Assembly: GCA_902619665.1 (NCBI GenBank)
Contig: CACNFB010000003.1
Span: 77,527 to 122,407 of the forward strand
From: an uncultured Pelagibacteraceae bacterium
Lineage (GTDB): Bacteria > Pseudomonadota > Alphaproteobacteria > Pelagibacterales > Pelagibacteraceae
Direction of reading: 5' to 3'
Length of the DNA: 44,881 nucleotides
In this document: piece after piece, positions 10,696-20,455 of the stretch
Numbering within the stretch: position 1 is the stretch's first letter
Layout: each line of letters opens with the position of its first letter
The notes under the pieces: model-generated
Told to the model about the DNA's origin: nothing
What the model saw: only the letters and a program-made list of their open reading frames with translations
Database searches by the model: none
Made by a program: the position numbers and the translations under genes

Positions 10696-11930
10696 TGAGA
10701 ATATTATATAATCTACTAATGGTTATTATTATTATCTTATCGCCGGTAATAGTATTTTACAGAATATTGAAAAAAAAAGAAAATCCTAAGAGATTTTTAG
10801 AGAAATTTGGTTTTTTTAAAAAAAAAAGAGTAAATGGTAAATTAATATGGTTTCATTGTTCAAGCGTTGGGGAGCTTTTAAGTATTGTCCCCCTTATAGA
10901 AAAGTTTGAAAAAAATAAAAATATAAAAAGCATTTTAATATCAACTTCTACATTAAGCTCATCAAAAATATTTGAAAAATTTAAATTCAAAAAAACTATT
11001 CACCAATTTTACCCAATAGACAATCCTTTAATAGTAAATAAATTTTTATGTTATTGGAAACCAACTTCAGCTTTTTTTGTTGAATCAGAAATTTGGCCTG
11101 AAATGTTGAAAGGTTTAAAAAGAAAAAAAATTAAAACTTTTCTTTTGAATGCCAGAATAAGTAAAAATTCTTTTCACAAATGGAAATACTTTAAAAATTT
11201 TGGTATAAGTGTATTTGGCATTTTTGATTTCATTTTTCCTCAGAATAAAGAAACATTTAATTATTTGAAACATTTCAAAGTAAAAAAAATGAAAATATTG
11301 GGTAATTTGAAATTTTCTGAGCCAAAAAGAATTAATAATAATAAATCTATCAAGATAAATTTTTTAAAAAGAAAAATTTTATGTGCAGCAAGTACTCACA
11401 ATAATGAGGAAGAATTAATTTCAAGGATACACCTAGATTTAAAAAGTAAAATAAATAAATTGCTAACAATCATAATTCCAAGACATATAGAAAGATCAAG
11501 AGAAATTATAGAAACTTTAAATTCAAAAAACCTTAGATATGTTTGTCATAGTGAAGGTAAAAAGATAAAAAAGAATACTGATGTGTATTTGGTCGACACT
11601 TATGGTGAAAGTAAATCATTTTATTCTCTAAGTAAGGTTGTTTTTTTAGGTGGTTCTTTTGTACCAAGAGGTGGGCAGAACCCCTTGGAACCAATTAGGT
11701 ATGGATGTTATATAACTCATGGTAAACATACTTTTAATTTTACTGAAATATATAATTTACTAAAAAGAAAAAAATTGTCATTTGAAGCTAAAAATTTTTC
11801 CCAGCTAAAAAAAATAATTTTAAAATTATTTATGAGAAAATTTGAAAATAAAAGGGAGCTAAATAACTTTAAAAAAGTTGGAAGTAAAATTCTTAATAAA
11901 TATTTTACAACTTTAAAAATTTTAATATAA
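10695..11930 (+). CDS. waaA: 3-deoxy-D-manno-octulosonic acid (Kdo) transferase
   Basis: The product (411 residues from ATG 10695) transfers Kdo from CMP-Kdo to lipid IVA. It starts with a membrane anchor (about residues 4-22). The catalytic base Glu60 lies in HCSSVGE, ESEIWPEM is conserved, and the GT-B C-terminal loop reads GGSFVPRGGQNPLEP, close to the family pattern. I prefer ATG 10695, which overlaps the msbA TGA by one base, to the TTG one codon earlier. The sequence is very lysine-rich, as is usual for this genome. Whether it adds one or two Kdo residues cannot be told from sequence. Confidence 0.95.
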   Translation: MRILYNLLMVIIIILSPVIVFYRILKKKENPKRFLEKFGFFKKKRVNGKLIWFHCSSVGELLSIVPLIEKFEKNKNIKSILISTSTLSSSKIFEKFKFKKTIHQFYPIDNPLIVNKFLCYWKPTSAFFVESEIWPEMLKGLKRKKIKTFLLNARISKNSFHKWKYFKNFGISVFGIFDFIFPQNKETFNYLKHFKVKKMKILGNLKFSEPKRINNNKSIKINFLKRKILCAASTHNNEEELISRIHLDLKSKINKLLTIIIPRHIERSREIIETLNSKNLRYVCHSEGKKIKKNTDVYLVDTYGESKSFYSLSKVVFLGGSFVPRGGQNPLEPIRYGCYITHGKHTFNFTEIYNLLKRKKLSFEAKNFSQLKKIILKLFMRKFENKRELNNFKKVGSKILNKYFTTLKILI

Positions 11931-12860
11931 ATGAAATTAATTAAACCAAAATTTTGGGATAGAAATTATTTAACATTTCAGTCACTATTACTTTATCCAT
12001 TGACTTTTATTATTGACCTTAGAAATTTAATTACTTTTTTTGAAAAACCAAAAAAGTACACCCAAATAAAAACTATATGTATCGGTAATATTTATCTAGG
12101 CGGTACTGGAAAAACACCATTAGTTAGTTTTCTAGCAAAAAAATTAAAAAATAAATTTAAAACGATAATTATTAAAAAAAAATATCAAAGTCATTTAGAT
12201 GAGAAAAAATTGCTAGAAAATTATAATAAAGTTTTATTTGATGATGATAGAGTATTATCTTTGTCAAAGGCAATAAAAAAAAAATTTGAGTTAGCAATAT
12301 TTGATGATGGTTTACAAGATAAGAAAATTGAATATGATTTAAAAATAGCTTGTTTTAATTCAATTTCGCTTGCTGGAAATGAGCTAAGGTTGCCCTCGGG
12401 GCCATTAAGAGAAAGATTAAATAATTTAAGGAGATATGATGCCGTATTTATCTCTGGGAAACCAGTCGATAAAATATTCTTAAAAAAAATAAAAAAAATA
12501 AATCCAAAAATTGAAATATTTAATGGTGAATATGTGCCTACAAATTATAAAAAATTTAAAAATAAAAATTATATGACTTTTAGTGGAATAGGTAATCCTT
12601 TAGGGTTTGCCCAGACTCTAAACAAATATGGCATTAAAAGTGTGTCAAATCTTATATACCCAGATCACTATGAGTATTCTGAGACAGAAATTAACAAAAT
12701 AAAAAAATTAGCAAACGAAAAAAATTTGAAAATATTAACTACAGAAAAGGATTTTTATAGAATTCCTATTGAATTAAGAAAAAACATAAGTTTTTTAAAA
12801 ATTGCAATAAGAATAAGCAATTTAAAGAAATTTAACAAATTTCTATCAAAATATTTATGA
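11931..12860 (+). CDS. lpxK: Tetraacyldisaccharide 4'-kinase
   Basis: The 309-residue product phosphorylates the 4' position of the lipid A disaccharide to give lipid IVA at the inner membrane. The N-terminal membrane-associated helix is followed by the P-loop in IGNIYLGGTGKTPLV (about residues 51-65), which is the LpxK form, and by DDGLQ (usually DDGFQ). The C-terminal part contains the DHYEYS-type motif. It begins immediately after the waaA stop and overlaps the next gene by four bases (ATGA). Length is slightly below the usual 320-350. Confidence 0.95.
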   Translation: MKLIKPKFWDRNYLTFQSLLLYPLTFIIDLRNLITFFEKPKKYTQIKTICIGNIYLGGTGKTPLVSFLAKKLKNKFKTIIIKKKYQSHLDEKKLLENYNKVLFDDDRVLSLSKAIKKKFELAIFDDGLQDKKIEYDLKIACFNSISLAGNELRLPSGPLRERLNNLRRYDAVFISGKPVDKIFLKKIKKINPKIEIFNGEYVPTNYKKFKNKNYMTFSGIGNPLGFAQTLNKYGIKSVSNLIYPDHYEYSETEINKIKKLANEKNLKILTTEKDFYRIPIELRKNISFLKIAIRISNLKKFNKFLSKYL

Positions 12861-13720
12861 AAAAAATTAAATATTTTTTTGAATTTTTAATAATTTTTAT
12901 ATTTCTATTAATTTTTAAAATTGCTGGATATAGGATTGCTTCTAATCTAGGAAATTCAATTGGAAAGATTATTGGTCCTAGATTTAGATCTAAAAAAGTT
13001 ATTATAGATAATATTAAAAAATTCAAACCAGAAATTAAAGAAAATGAAATTAATCATATTATTGAAAAAATGTGGGGCAACTATGGTAGAATTTTAGCTG
13101 AATACGTTTACATTCCTAAATTTAGAAAAAGAAGATTAGATAATTACATAAAAATTGAAGGATTAGAAAATTTAAAAAAAATTAAAAATAGCGGAAAACC
13201 AACTGTATTTATATCTGGTCATTTTAATAATTTTGAATTGATGGCCATGGTTATAGAAAGAGAGGGGGTAGAGCTTTCTGCGGTCTATAGACCTTTGAAC
13301 AACAAATTTTTAAATATTTTAATGGAATACCTAAGAAAAAATTATATCTGTAAAAGTCAAATAAAAAAAGGTTTGAAAGGTGTGAGAGAAGCTCTAAAGT
13401 ATTTCAAAAACGGAAAAAGTTTAGCTATCATGATAGATCAAAGAGTATCAGAAGGAATTAATTCTAAGTTATTTGGAAAAAATGCTCTAACAACAACAAT
13501 ACCAGCTCAATTTGTTAAAAAATTTGGTTGTGTTATTCAGCCAGTATACATCCAAAGAAAAGAAGGAATTTACTTTGAGGTATTTTTTGATGAACATTTA
13601 AGTTTTGATAAAAATGAAAGTGTTGAAAATATTACAAATAAATTAAATCATTGGTTAGAAGAAAAGATCGCAAAAAATCCAACTCAATGGATATGGTCAC
13701 ATAATCGTTGGAAACTATAA
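12857..13720 (+). CDS. Lipid A acyltransferase, LpxL/HtrB family
   Basis: The 287-residue product has an N-terminal membrane helix (about 5-25) and the HX4E acyltransferase motif at His122-Glu127 (GHFNNFE). Later conserved stretches are YRPLNN and MIDQRV, and the C-terminus has the typical QWIWSHNRWK. The family adds secondary acyl chains to lipid A; its position directly after lpxK supports that. Which acyl chain is used (LpxL, LpxM or LpxP type) is not clear. Its 3' end overlaps the convergent DUF2093 gene by six bases. Confidence 0.92.
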   Translation: MKKIKYFFEFLIIFIFLLIFKIAGYRIASNLGNSIGKIIGPRFRSKKVIIDNIKKFKPEIKENEINHIIEKMWGNYGRILAEYVYIPKFRKRRLDNYIKIEGLENLKKIKNSGKPTVFISGHFNNFELMAMVIEREGVELSAVYRPLNNKFLNILMEYLRKNYICKSQIKKGLKGVREALKYFKNGKSLAIMIDQRVSEGINSKLFGKNALTTTIPAQFVKKFGCVIQPVYIQRKEGIYFEVFFDEHLSFDKNESVENITNKLNHWLEEKIAKNPTQWIWSHNRWKL

Positions 13721-13912
13721 TTTTTTAAGTTTTTCTCTTTTTGATTGAGCTTCTACGAAAGAAAAATAAGCCTCTTGAAGTTCTACATTCCAATAATTTA
13801 GATCTTTTAACATTATTTTTTTATTTGATACTGCACAAACAACATGGTCACCGGGCTCTATAATTTCGAAATTATTGGGTAGATATTTTAATTTAGCTAA
13901 TTTATTTTTCAT
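13715..13912 (-). CDS. DUF2093 domain protein
   Basis: The 65-residue product fits DUF2093, a small alphaproteobacterial family with the pattern seen here: EIIEPGDHVVCAVSNKKI followed by LKDLNYWNVELQEAY. In other Alphaproteobacteria this gene sits beside lpxK and the lipid A acyltransferase, as it does here, which supports a real gene despite its short length. It is on the opposite strand, overlaps the acyltransferase 3' end by six bases and starts 23 bases from the divergent purD. Function is unknown. Confidence 0.85.
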   Translation of the reverse strand: MKNKLAKLKYLPNNFEIIEPGDHVVCAVSNKKIMLKDLNYWNVELQEAYFSFVEAQSKREKLKKL

Positions 13913-13935
13913 TTTTGAGTTATAAGTTAATATAA

Positions 13936-15198
13936 ATGATTGTTGGAATTATTGGAAGTGGTGGCAGAGAACATGCTATTTGTTCTAAAATTAAAGAGTC
14001 AGCAAAAATAAGTAAATTATACTGTATTCCTGGAAATGCTGGCACAAGTAAAATTGCCATTAATGTAGAAATAAAAATTGAGGATTTTAAATCTATTAAG
14101 AATTTTTGTTTAGAAAATAAAATTGAACTTTTAATTGTTGGGCCAGAACAGCCTTTAGTGAATGGAATAGTCGATTATTTTATAGATACAAAAATAAAGG
14201 TTTTCGGACCAAATAAGATAGCTTCTCAATTAGAAGGTTCAAAAATATTTACAAAAAAAATTTGCTCTAAATATAAAATTCCTACTTCAAATTTTAAAAT
14301 ATTTGAAAATATAAATGAAGCAAAAAAATTTTTAAGTTCCGCAAAATTTCCTTTAGTTATCAAATCAGACGGTTTAGCTGCTGGTAAGGGAGTTTATATA
14401 TGTAAAAATATTGAGGAAGGAATAACTGCGGCAAATGAAATATTTGGAGGAAAGTTTGGAGTTGCAGAAAATTTGCTAGTTGAAGAATTTCTTGAGGGCG
14501 AGGAAATGAGTTATTTTGTAATATGTGATGGTGAAAATTATCAATTCATCGGGACTGCACAGGACCACAAACGAGTTGGCGAAGGTGATAAAGGAAAAAA
14601 TACAGGAGGTATGGGTTGCTATTCACCATCAAGACTTTTTAATTCACAGTTAGCTGAAAAAATTAATTCAGAAATTATTAATCCAACATTAAGTGCAATT
14701 AAAGATTTAGGAACCACCTACAGAGGATTTTTATATGTCGGACTAATGATTAAGGATAATAAGCCTTATCTTGTAGAGTTTAATGTAAGGATGGGAGATC
14801 CAGAATGTCAAACTATACTTCCTTTATTAGAAGATGATCTAATAGAAATTTTTGTAAATTGTTGTTTGGGTAAACTAAAAAACAAAATCAGATTGAGTCA
14901 TAAAAAAAGTATTTGTATTGTTCTTTGTTCAAAAGGTTATCCCGAAGAGTATAAAAAAAATATTCCTATTTTAGGTTTAGATACTGTATCTCTTAAAGAA
15001 GATGAATATATTTTTCACGCAGGAACAAAATTAGAAAATAACGAAATATTAACTTCTGGAGGAAGGGTTTTAAATTTTGTTTCTATCTCTGAAAATTTTT
15101 ATAATTCTAGAAAGGATATAATTAAGCTAATTGAGAAATTAAATTGGAAAAATGGTTTTTTTAGAAAAGATATTGGGTATAAAGTTATAGATGTATGA
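13936..15198 (+). CDS. purD: Phosphoribosylamine-glycine ligase
   Basis: The 420-residue ATP-grasp enzyme joins glycine to phosphoribosylamine in purine synthesis. The N-terminal GIIGSGGREHAICSKI motif, VGPEQPLVNGIVDYF, the ATP-grasp segment KSDGLAAGKGV and the metal-site segment EFNVRMGDPECQ are all present. The length is normal for a stand-alone PurD. The gene overlaps rsmD by four bases. Nothing unusual apart from lysine-rich composition. Confidence 0.98.
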   Translation: MIVGIIGSGGREHAICSKIKESAKISKLYCIPGNAGTSKIAINVEIKIEDFKSIKNFCLENKIELLIVGPEQPLVNGIVDYFIDTKIKVFGPNKIASQLEGSKIFTKKICSKYKIPTSNFKIFENINEAKKFLSSAKFPLVIKSDGLAAGKGVYICKNIEEGITAANEIFGGKFGVAENLLVEEFLEGEEMSYFVICDGENYQFIGTAQDHKRVGEGDKGKNTGGMGCYSPSRLFNSQLAEKINSEIINPTLSAIKDLGTTYRGFLYVGLMIKDNKPYLVEFNVRMGDPECQTILPLLEDDLIEIFVNCCLGKLKNKIRLSHKKSICIVLCSKGYPEEYKKNIPILGLDTVSLKEDEYIFHAGTKLENNEILTSGGRVLNFVSISENFYNSRKDIIKLIEKLNWKNGFFRKDIGYKVIDV

Positions 15199-15758
15199 GA
15201 ATTATTGCAGGAGATTTAAGGGGAAAAAAATTATTAATTCCTGCAGACAATTTTACGAGACCTCTAAAGGACAATGTAAAAGAATCTATATTTAATATAT
15301 TGCAACATTCAAAGTTATTAAATTTTGATTTATTAAATTCAAATGTCTTAGATCTTTTTTCTGGTGTTGGAACATTTGGTCTGGAATGTATTTCTAGAAA
15401 ATCAAGACATGTAACTTTTTTTGAAAATCATTTACCTGCTATAAAGATGTTAAAGAAAAATATCCAAAATTTAAATTGTTGCTCAAAAACTAAAATTATT
15501 GAGAAGGATGTTTTTAGTTTAGAAAAGTTAGAATTTAATTTAAAAAATTATGATTTTATTTTTTTAGACCCTCCTTTTAAGGAAATAAGAATAAAATTCT
15601 TACTTAACACACTTAAACAAAAAAAAGTTTTTAAAAAGGAAGGTATTATACTAATTCACAGAGATAATAAGACTGTAGACCAGTTGCCAGAAGATTTTAA
15701 AGTAATAATTGATAAAAAATATGGTAGATCAAGAATCTTATTTGGTAAATTTTATTAA
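15195..15758 (+). CDS. rsmD: 16S rRNA (guanine966-N2)-methyltransferase RsmD
   Basis: The 187-residue Rossmann-fold methyltransferase shows RIIAGDLRGKKLLIP at the N-terminus and RPLKDNVKESIFNIL, both typical of RsmD. The SAM motif is LDLFSGVGTFGLE and the catalytic motif is DPPF. It methylates G966 of 16S rRNA. It follows purD with a four-base overlap (ATGA) and its stop overlaps the convergent pgi stop by four bases. Confidence 0.95.
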   Translation: MRIIAGDLRGKKLLIPADNFTRPLKDNVKESIFNILQHSKLLNFDLLNSNVLDLFSGVGTFGLECISRKSRHVTFFENHLPAIKMLKKNIQNLNCCSKTKIIEKDVFSLEKLEFNLKNYDFIFLDPPFKEIRIKFLLNTLKQKKVFKKEGIILIHRDNKTVDQLPEDFKVIIDKKYGRSRILFGKFY

Positions 15759-16915
15759 ATTAATATTCTTTTTGTCTCTTTTTTTATTAACTCTACAGAT
15801 GGTTGGTCAAATGGATTTAGTTTCATCATCTTTCCTAACAAAATAGTCTCCATCATAAAGAAGGTAAATAACTCGCCTAATGATTCTTCATTTTTTTTTA
15901 AGACTTCAAAACTTCTAAAAGGAATATTTTTAATTTTAAAAACCTTTTTAGTTGCTTGTTTTTGTGCTTGTTTAATTGATTGTAAACTATGTCTTTTTAA
16001 ATAATTGTAATTAGAAAATATCTTTTTTTTATTAACCTTTGTATTTGTTTGGGTCCTAACATCAAAAAAGGTAAAAAAACAATTCTTGTTTCCATCAAGA
16101 TAAAGCTGCATTAAGCTGTGGTTATCTTTTGGTAAATTAGAAATAAATGGTAATACTCCTTTTGAATTTTTTCCTAAACTTTCTGCAACTAATTGTTGGT
16201 ACCATTTAAATAGACTATTAGAACTCTCGTCATAATTAAGAATAATTGAATTAGTTTTTTTCCTCTTTATCAAATGATATAGGGCTTCTACATTGATAAG
16301 TAAGTTGTTAACAAAATATTTGTTTGTAATTAATTTATTAAATCTTTTAAACTTTTTAGTATTCAGGCCCATTAACTCAGCCGGAAGCATGCCAACTTCA
16401 GATAAAACAGAATATCTGCCGCCGATAAAGTTCTTATGTTCTATAATGTCAGATTTTAATTTTAAAGCTAGATTTCTTAAATAATTATTTCTTTTTTCAG
16501 TTATATATAATTTATTCTTAGATGAGTAAATATTCTCATTAACAATCGTCTCTAGAGTATTGCCTGACTTTGATATTATAATATTTAAAGTTTTTTTCTT
16601 TGTTTTAATTATTTTATTTTGTACATCAAGATTATCAAAAAAATAAAACCTTTTTTTTATATTAATCTTTAAAAAATCATAGATGGCTTTAGCACCTAAA
16701 GATGAACCGCCCATACCATAAATTTGGAAAATTTTATTTCTTTTAAGTTTAGTTAATAAATTTTTATTAAAAGAATAATGAAAATCGTTGGTAAAACTAT
16801 GTATGAGATTTTCTTTTTTTAAGCTGTTATCAACTAAATCTTTAAAGAAGAATTTTAATTTTGTATGGATTTTTTTTTTTTTAAAATTATGAAATTTAAT
16901 ATTTTTTGTTAACAT
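15755..16915 (-). CDS. pgi: Glucose-6-phosphate isomerase, short form
   Basis: The 386-residue product is recognisable as a phosphoglucose isomerase: GMGGSSLGAKAIYDF (about residues 67-81), the sugar-phosphate loop ISKSGNTLETI (about 114-124), GGRYSVLSEVGMLPAEL (about 165-181) and FDQPSVELIKKETK at the C-terminus. It interconverts glucose 6-phosphate and fructose 6-phosphate. It is much shorter than the 540-560 residues of typical proteobacterial PGI and shorter than the 450-residue Bacillus type, yet no key motif is lost. It is the last gene of the minus-strand run, five bases after the lipoprotein gene. Activity direction (likely gluconeogenic) is inference. Confidence 0.9.
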   Translation of the reverse strand: MLTKNIKFHNFKKKKIHTKLKFFFKDLVDNSLKKENLIHSFTNDFHYSFNKNLLTKLKRNKIFQIYGMGGSSLGAKAIYDFLKINIKKRFYFFDNLDVQNKIIKTKKKTLNIIISKSGNTLETIVNENIYSSKNKLYITEKRNNYLRNLALKLKSDIIEHKNFIGGRYSVLSEVGMLPAELMGLNTKKFKRFNKLITNKYFVNNLLINVEALYHLIKRKKTNSIILNYDESSNSLFKWYQQLVAESLGKNSKGVLPFISNLPKDNHSLMQLYLDGNKNCFFTFFDVRTQTNTKVNKKKIFSNYNYLKRHSLQSIKQAQKQATKKVFKIKNIPFRSFEVLKKNEESLGELFTFFMMETILLGKMMKLNPFDQPSVELIKKETKRILI

Positions 16916-16919
16916 TAAT

Positions 16920-17243
16920 CTAATTTTTGATTTGATCTATAACAAAATCTTCAGTGGATGAGCTATTTGATGAAGTTATATCTTCACTGATATCGGCATC
17001 TTCTGATTTTATCGATGATAAGACTTCGTCAATTTCTAATTCGATGGTTTCTTCTCTCGACATTTTTACTGGATCCTGCGGCTCTGGAAGAGCGTTAAAG
17101 TCAGGTGGCAAAACTAATGGGTTTTTTTTTATAACTAAAAATTCATCACTGGACTCATATTTTTTTCCTGACAGACCGTCTTTGATGGACTGACAAGAAT
17201 AAAGAGAAATAAATATAATTAATAAAAATATATTTCTAATCAT
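16920..17243 (-). CDS. DUF3035-type lipoprotein
   Basis: Starting at 17243 the product has about 107 residues and a lipoprotein signal, [17 protein letters not shown], with Cys as the lipid-attached residue. After that comes [25 protein letters not shown], the recognisable DUF3035 pattern of alphaproteobacterial lipoproteins, and an acidic serine-rich tail. A longer frame (to 17270) would add nine residues before the signal, so I prefer the shorter start, which overlaps the lspA stop by eight bases. Coupling with lspA, the enzyme that would process it, is notable. Function is unknown; a cell-envelope role is inferred. Confidence 0.83.
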   Translation of the reverse strand: MIRNIFLLIIFISLYSCQSIKDGLSGKKYESSDEFLVIKKNPLVLPPDFNALPEPQDPVKMSREETIELEIDEVLSSIKSEDADISEDITSSNSSSTEDFVIDQIKN

Positions 17244-17724
17244 TTTTTTTACTTTTAATAAAAAATTCATCTAAAATAAGGCAAATAATCCCAATTGAAA
17301 TAAATATATCAGCGGGGTTAAAAATAAACCAATGAAAATCACCTATGTGGAAATCAATAAAGTCTGGCACTGCATTGTAGACAAATCTATCAAATAAATT
17401 TCCTAATGAACCCCCTAGTATTATCAAAAAAAAATATTTTCTAACATCATCTAGTTTAAATAATATATAGATTATTAAAATATTAATTAATACAATTAAA
17501 AAAGTTATAATGTTATATATCGTTAGACTTTCAAATGAAAGTAAACCAAACGCGATTCCTTCATTCCATATTAAATAAACATTTAAAAAAGATGTTAAAA
17601 ATATTTGTTGATTACTAATATCTTCGTAAAGGTTTATTACATATATTTTGCATACTCTATCTATTAAAAAAATAATAGTTACAATAAACAAATTTAGTAA
17701 AAATATTTTATTTTTTTTTTCCAT
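17236..17724 (-). CDS. lspA: Lipoprotein signal peptidase
   Basis: From ATG 17724 the product has 162 residues, the usual length, with four membrane helices. The catalytic aspartates are in GNLFDRF and in [11 protein letters not shown], the two LspA signature boxes. It cleaves signal peptides from prolipoproteins. A longer frame to 17793 would add 23 residues lying entirely within ileS, so the shorter start is chosen; even so, it overlaps the ileS 3' end by 17 bases. The ileS-lspA order is common in Proteobacteria. Confidence 0.94.
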   Translation of the reverse strand: MEKKNKIFLLNLFIVTIIFLIDRVCKIYVINLYEDISNQQIFLTSFLNVYLIWNEGIAFGLLSFESLTIYNIITFLIVLINILIIYILFKLDDVRKYFFLIILGGSLGNLFDRFVYNAVPDFIDFHIGDFHWFIFNPADIFISIGIICLILDEFFIKSKKND

Positions 17725-20455
17725 CAAAACCACAATTATGTCGCTCACATTTTTTTTGAAAAATTTTCCAACAAATAGGACATTTTTCACCAATAGCTTT
17801 TTTTGTTATTACATTCGTGTTTGCTTTAATATCTTGATTTAACTTTAATTCTGCATTTGAGGTAATACAAATTTCAGCAAAATCATAGTCTTTTAAAAGA
17901 TCATATTTTTCTTTATTGAGTTCAATTATTATTTGAGCTTCTAAGCTAGAACCAATCAGTTTATCAGCTCTTTTTAATTCTATACTTGAATTAGCAATGT
18001 CTCTTACATTCAATATTTCTTTCCATTTTTTAGCAAGATTTTCGTTTTTCCAATTCTCTGGAATTGTTACAAACTTTTCTAAATGAATGCTTTCATTTGA
18101 TTTTTTATTTATCAATTTAAAAATTTCTTCAGTGGTGAAAGATAGAATAGGAGCAAACCATTTGAGAAGGCAATCAAGAAGCACATTTAATATTTGTAGA
18201 CAATCTTTTCTTCGCTTTGATTTTAAATCATCGCAATACAAAGAATCTTTTCTTATATCAAAATAAAAGGATGATAAGTCGACTGTACAAAAATTTAATA
18301 AATCTTTATAAAGCAAATGAAAATTATAAGATTTAAAATTTTTTTGGTAAGTATCATTTAACAAATAAATCTTATGCAACATCAACTTATCTAGTTCACT
18401 CAGTTCATCATAATTAATCTTATTAAAATCATTTTCTGAAAATTCGTCTTTTAAATTTCCAAGTATATATCTAAAAGTGTTTCTTATCTTTCTGTATGCG
18501 TCCGCATGCTGCTCCAAAATTGTATAATCTATTCTTAAATCCTCTGAATAATTAGACGCTGCAACCCAAATTCTCAGAATATCAGCACCATATTTTTTTA
18601 AGATATCATCAGGTGAAATAACATTACCTAATGACTTTGACATTTTAAGTCCTTTTCCATCTACAACAAATCCATGTGATAAAATTGTTTCAAATGGGGC
18701 CTCCCCTCTAGTTCCACAAGATTGTAATAGTGAGGAATGAAACCACCCACGATGTTGATCTGAACCTTCTAGATACATAGAAGCAGGCCATTTTAAATCT
18801 TTTCTAGTTTCTAAAACAAAAGAGTGTGTAGAACCACTATCAAACCATACCTCTACAATGTCTGACAGTTTAGTAAAATTTTCTGCTTTGTATTTTTTTC
18901 CCAGAAATTTTTGAGCATCGTCCTTAAACCAACAGTCTGAACCCTCTTTCTCATAAATATTTGCTATATTTTCGAAAACTTCATCATCAACTAAAACTTT
19001 TCCATCTTTTTTATTTATAAATATTGGTAGAGGAACACCCCAAACTCTTTGCCTTGAAACACACCAATCTGGTCTGGTCTCGATCATAGACTTTAATCTC
19101 TCTTTTCCTTTCTCAGGATAAAAAACCGTTTTATCTATTGCTTTGAGCGCTTTATCTCTTAGACCATGACTCTCCATTGAGATAAACCATTGTGGTGTTG
19201 CTCTGTGAACTAAAGGAGCTTTTGATCTCCAAGAGTGAGGGTATGAATGATTTAATTTACCATTAAATACCAATTTTTTTTCTTTTTTGAGTTTTTCTAT
19301 AACGATAGCATTAGCTTTAAAAATGTGTGTACCCTCAAATAAAGGAATGTTTTTAGTATATTTACCATCATCATCAACTGTCTCTAAAGCTTTAATACCA
19401 TTATTTAAGCATAAATTAAAATCATCTGGGCCGTGACTTGGCGCACAATGAACAATACCTGTTCCTTGCTCAGTTGTAACAAATCTAGCCTCTAACATTG
19501 GAACATCATAATCATAACCCAGATTATGAAATGGATGTGAACAGATTGTTCCTTCAAAATCATTTCCCAAAAATTCAGAAATTTTTTGAAATTTTTCGAT
19601 TTTACACTCATCCACAAATGAATTTAATAAATCTTTCGCAACTATTAACTTTTTATTTTTAAAATCAGACTCACTAGTAACCTCTATAATTAAATATTTA
19701 AGACTTTTATTATAAGCCAAAGCTTTATTTGCAGGAATTGTCCAGGGTGTGGTAGTCCAGATTATTACTTCACTTTCTAATAGATTTTTATTTTTTGAAT
19801 TTTTCACTGGGAAGGAGGCATATATGGTATCCGATGTATGATCTAAATACTCAACTTCCGCATCTGCTAATGCGGTTTTTTCTACAGTAGACCAAAGAAC
19901 TGGTTTATAGCCTCTGTATAAACTTCCCTCTTTTAAAAACTTGCCTAATTCTCGTACTATTTGAGCCTCAGCATCGAAACTCATTGTCGAGTAATAATTA
20001 TTCCAGTCACCAATTACCCCTAATCTTTGAAATTGATCTTTGTGTATTTCAATCCATTTTTCTGCAAACTCTCGACACTCTTTTCTAAATTCAACTATCG
20101 GAACATCGTTTTTATTTTTTTTATTTTTTTTATATTGTTCTTCAATTTTCCATTCTATCGGTAAACCATGACAATCCCATCCTGGTACATAAACTGAATC
20201 TTGGCCACTCATTTGATGAAATTTGGTTACAATATCTTTTAAAATCTTATTTAGAGCTGTCCCCATATGAATATTTCCATTAGCGTAAGGGGGACCATCA
20301 TGTAAAACAAATTTTTTTTGACCTTTGCTTTTATCTCTTAATTGCTTGTAAAGATTAATATTGGTCCAATATTTGATTAAATCTGGTTCTTTAACTGGAA
20401 GATTTGCTTTCATTGAAAAAGCTGTTTTAGGTAAGTTTATTTGTTCTTTGCTCAT
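17708..20455 (-). CDS. ileS: Isoleucyl-tRNA synthetase
   Basis: The 915-residue class I synthetase has [10 protein letters not shown] and [18 protein letters not shown] near the N-terminus, [10 protein letters not shown] in the middle and KMSKS ([12 protein letters not shown]) at about residue 605. A Cys-rich C-terminal zinc site (CPICW and CERHNC) ends the protein. The ATP-binding HIGH motif at residues 63-66 reads His-Met-Gly-Thr instead, a deviation discussed in the findings. The CP1 editing domain appears complete. It is one base past ribF and overlaps lspA. Identity is certain. Confidence 0.98.
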   Translation of the reverse strand: MSKEQINLPKTAFSMKANLPVKEPDLIKYWTNINLYKQLRDKSKGQKKFVLHDGPPYANGNIHMGTALNKILKDIVTKFHQMSGQDSVYVPGWDCHGLPIEWKIEEQYKKNKKNKNDVPIVEFRKECREFAEKWIEIHKDQFQRLGVIGDWNNYYSTMSFDAEAQIVRELGKFLKEGSLYRGYKPVLWSTVEKTALADAEVEYLDHTSDTIYASFPVKNSKNKNLLESEVIIWTTTPWTIPANKALAYNKSLKYLIIEVTSESDFKNKKLIVAKDLLNSFVDECKIEKFQKISEFLGNDFEGTICSHPFHNLGYDYDVPMLEARFVTTEQGTGIVHCAPSHGPDDFNLCLNNGIKALETVDDDGKYTKNIPLFEGTHIFKANAIVIEKLKKEKKLVFNGKLNHSYPHSWRSKAPLVHRATPQWFISMESHGLRDKALKAIDKTVFYPEKGKERLKSMIETRPDWCVSRQRVWGVPLPIFINKKDGKVLVDDEVFENIANIYEKEGSDCWFKDDAQKFLGKKYKAENFTKLSDIVEVWFDSGSTHSFVLETRKDLKWPASMYLEGSDQHRGWFHSSLLQSCGTRGEAPFETILSHGFVVDGKGLKMSKSLGNVISPDDILKKYGADILRIWVAASNYSEDLRIDYTILEQHADAYRKIRNTFRYILGNLKDEFSENDFNKINYDELSELDKLMLHKIYLLNDTYQKNFKSYNFHLLYKDLLNFCTVDLSSFYFDIRKDSLYCDDLKSKRRKDCLQILNVLLDCLLKWFAPILSFTTEEIFKLINKKSNESIHLEKFVTIPENWKNENLAKKWKEILNVRDIANSSIELKRADKLIGSSLEAQIIIELNKEKYDLLKDYDFAEICITSNAELKLNQDIKANTNVITKKAIGEKCPICWKIFQKKCERHNCGFDGKKK

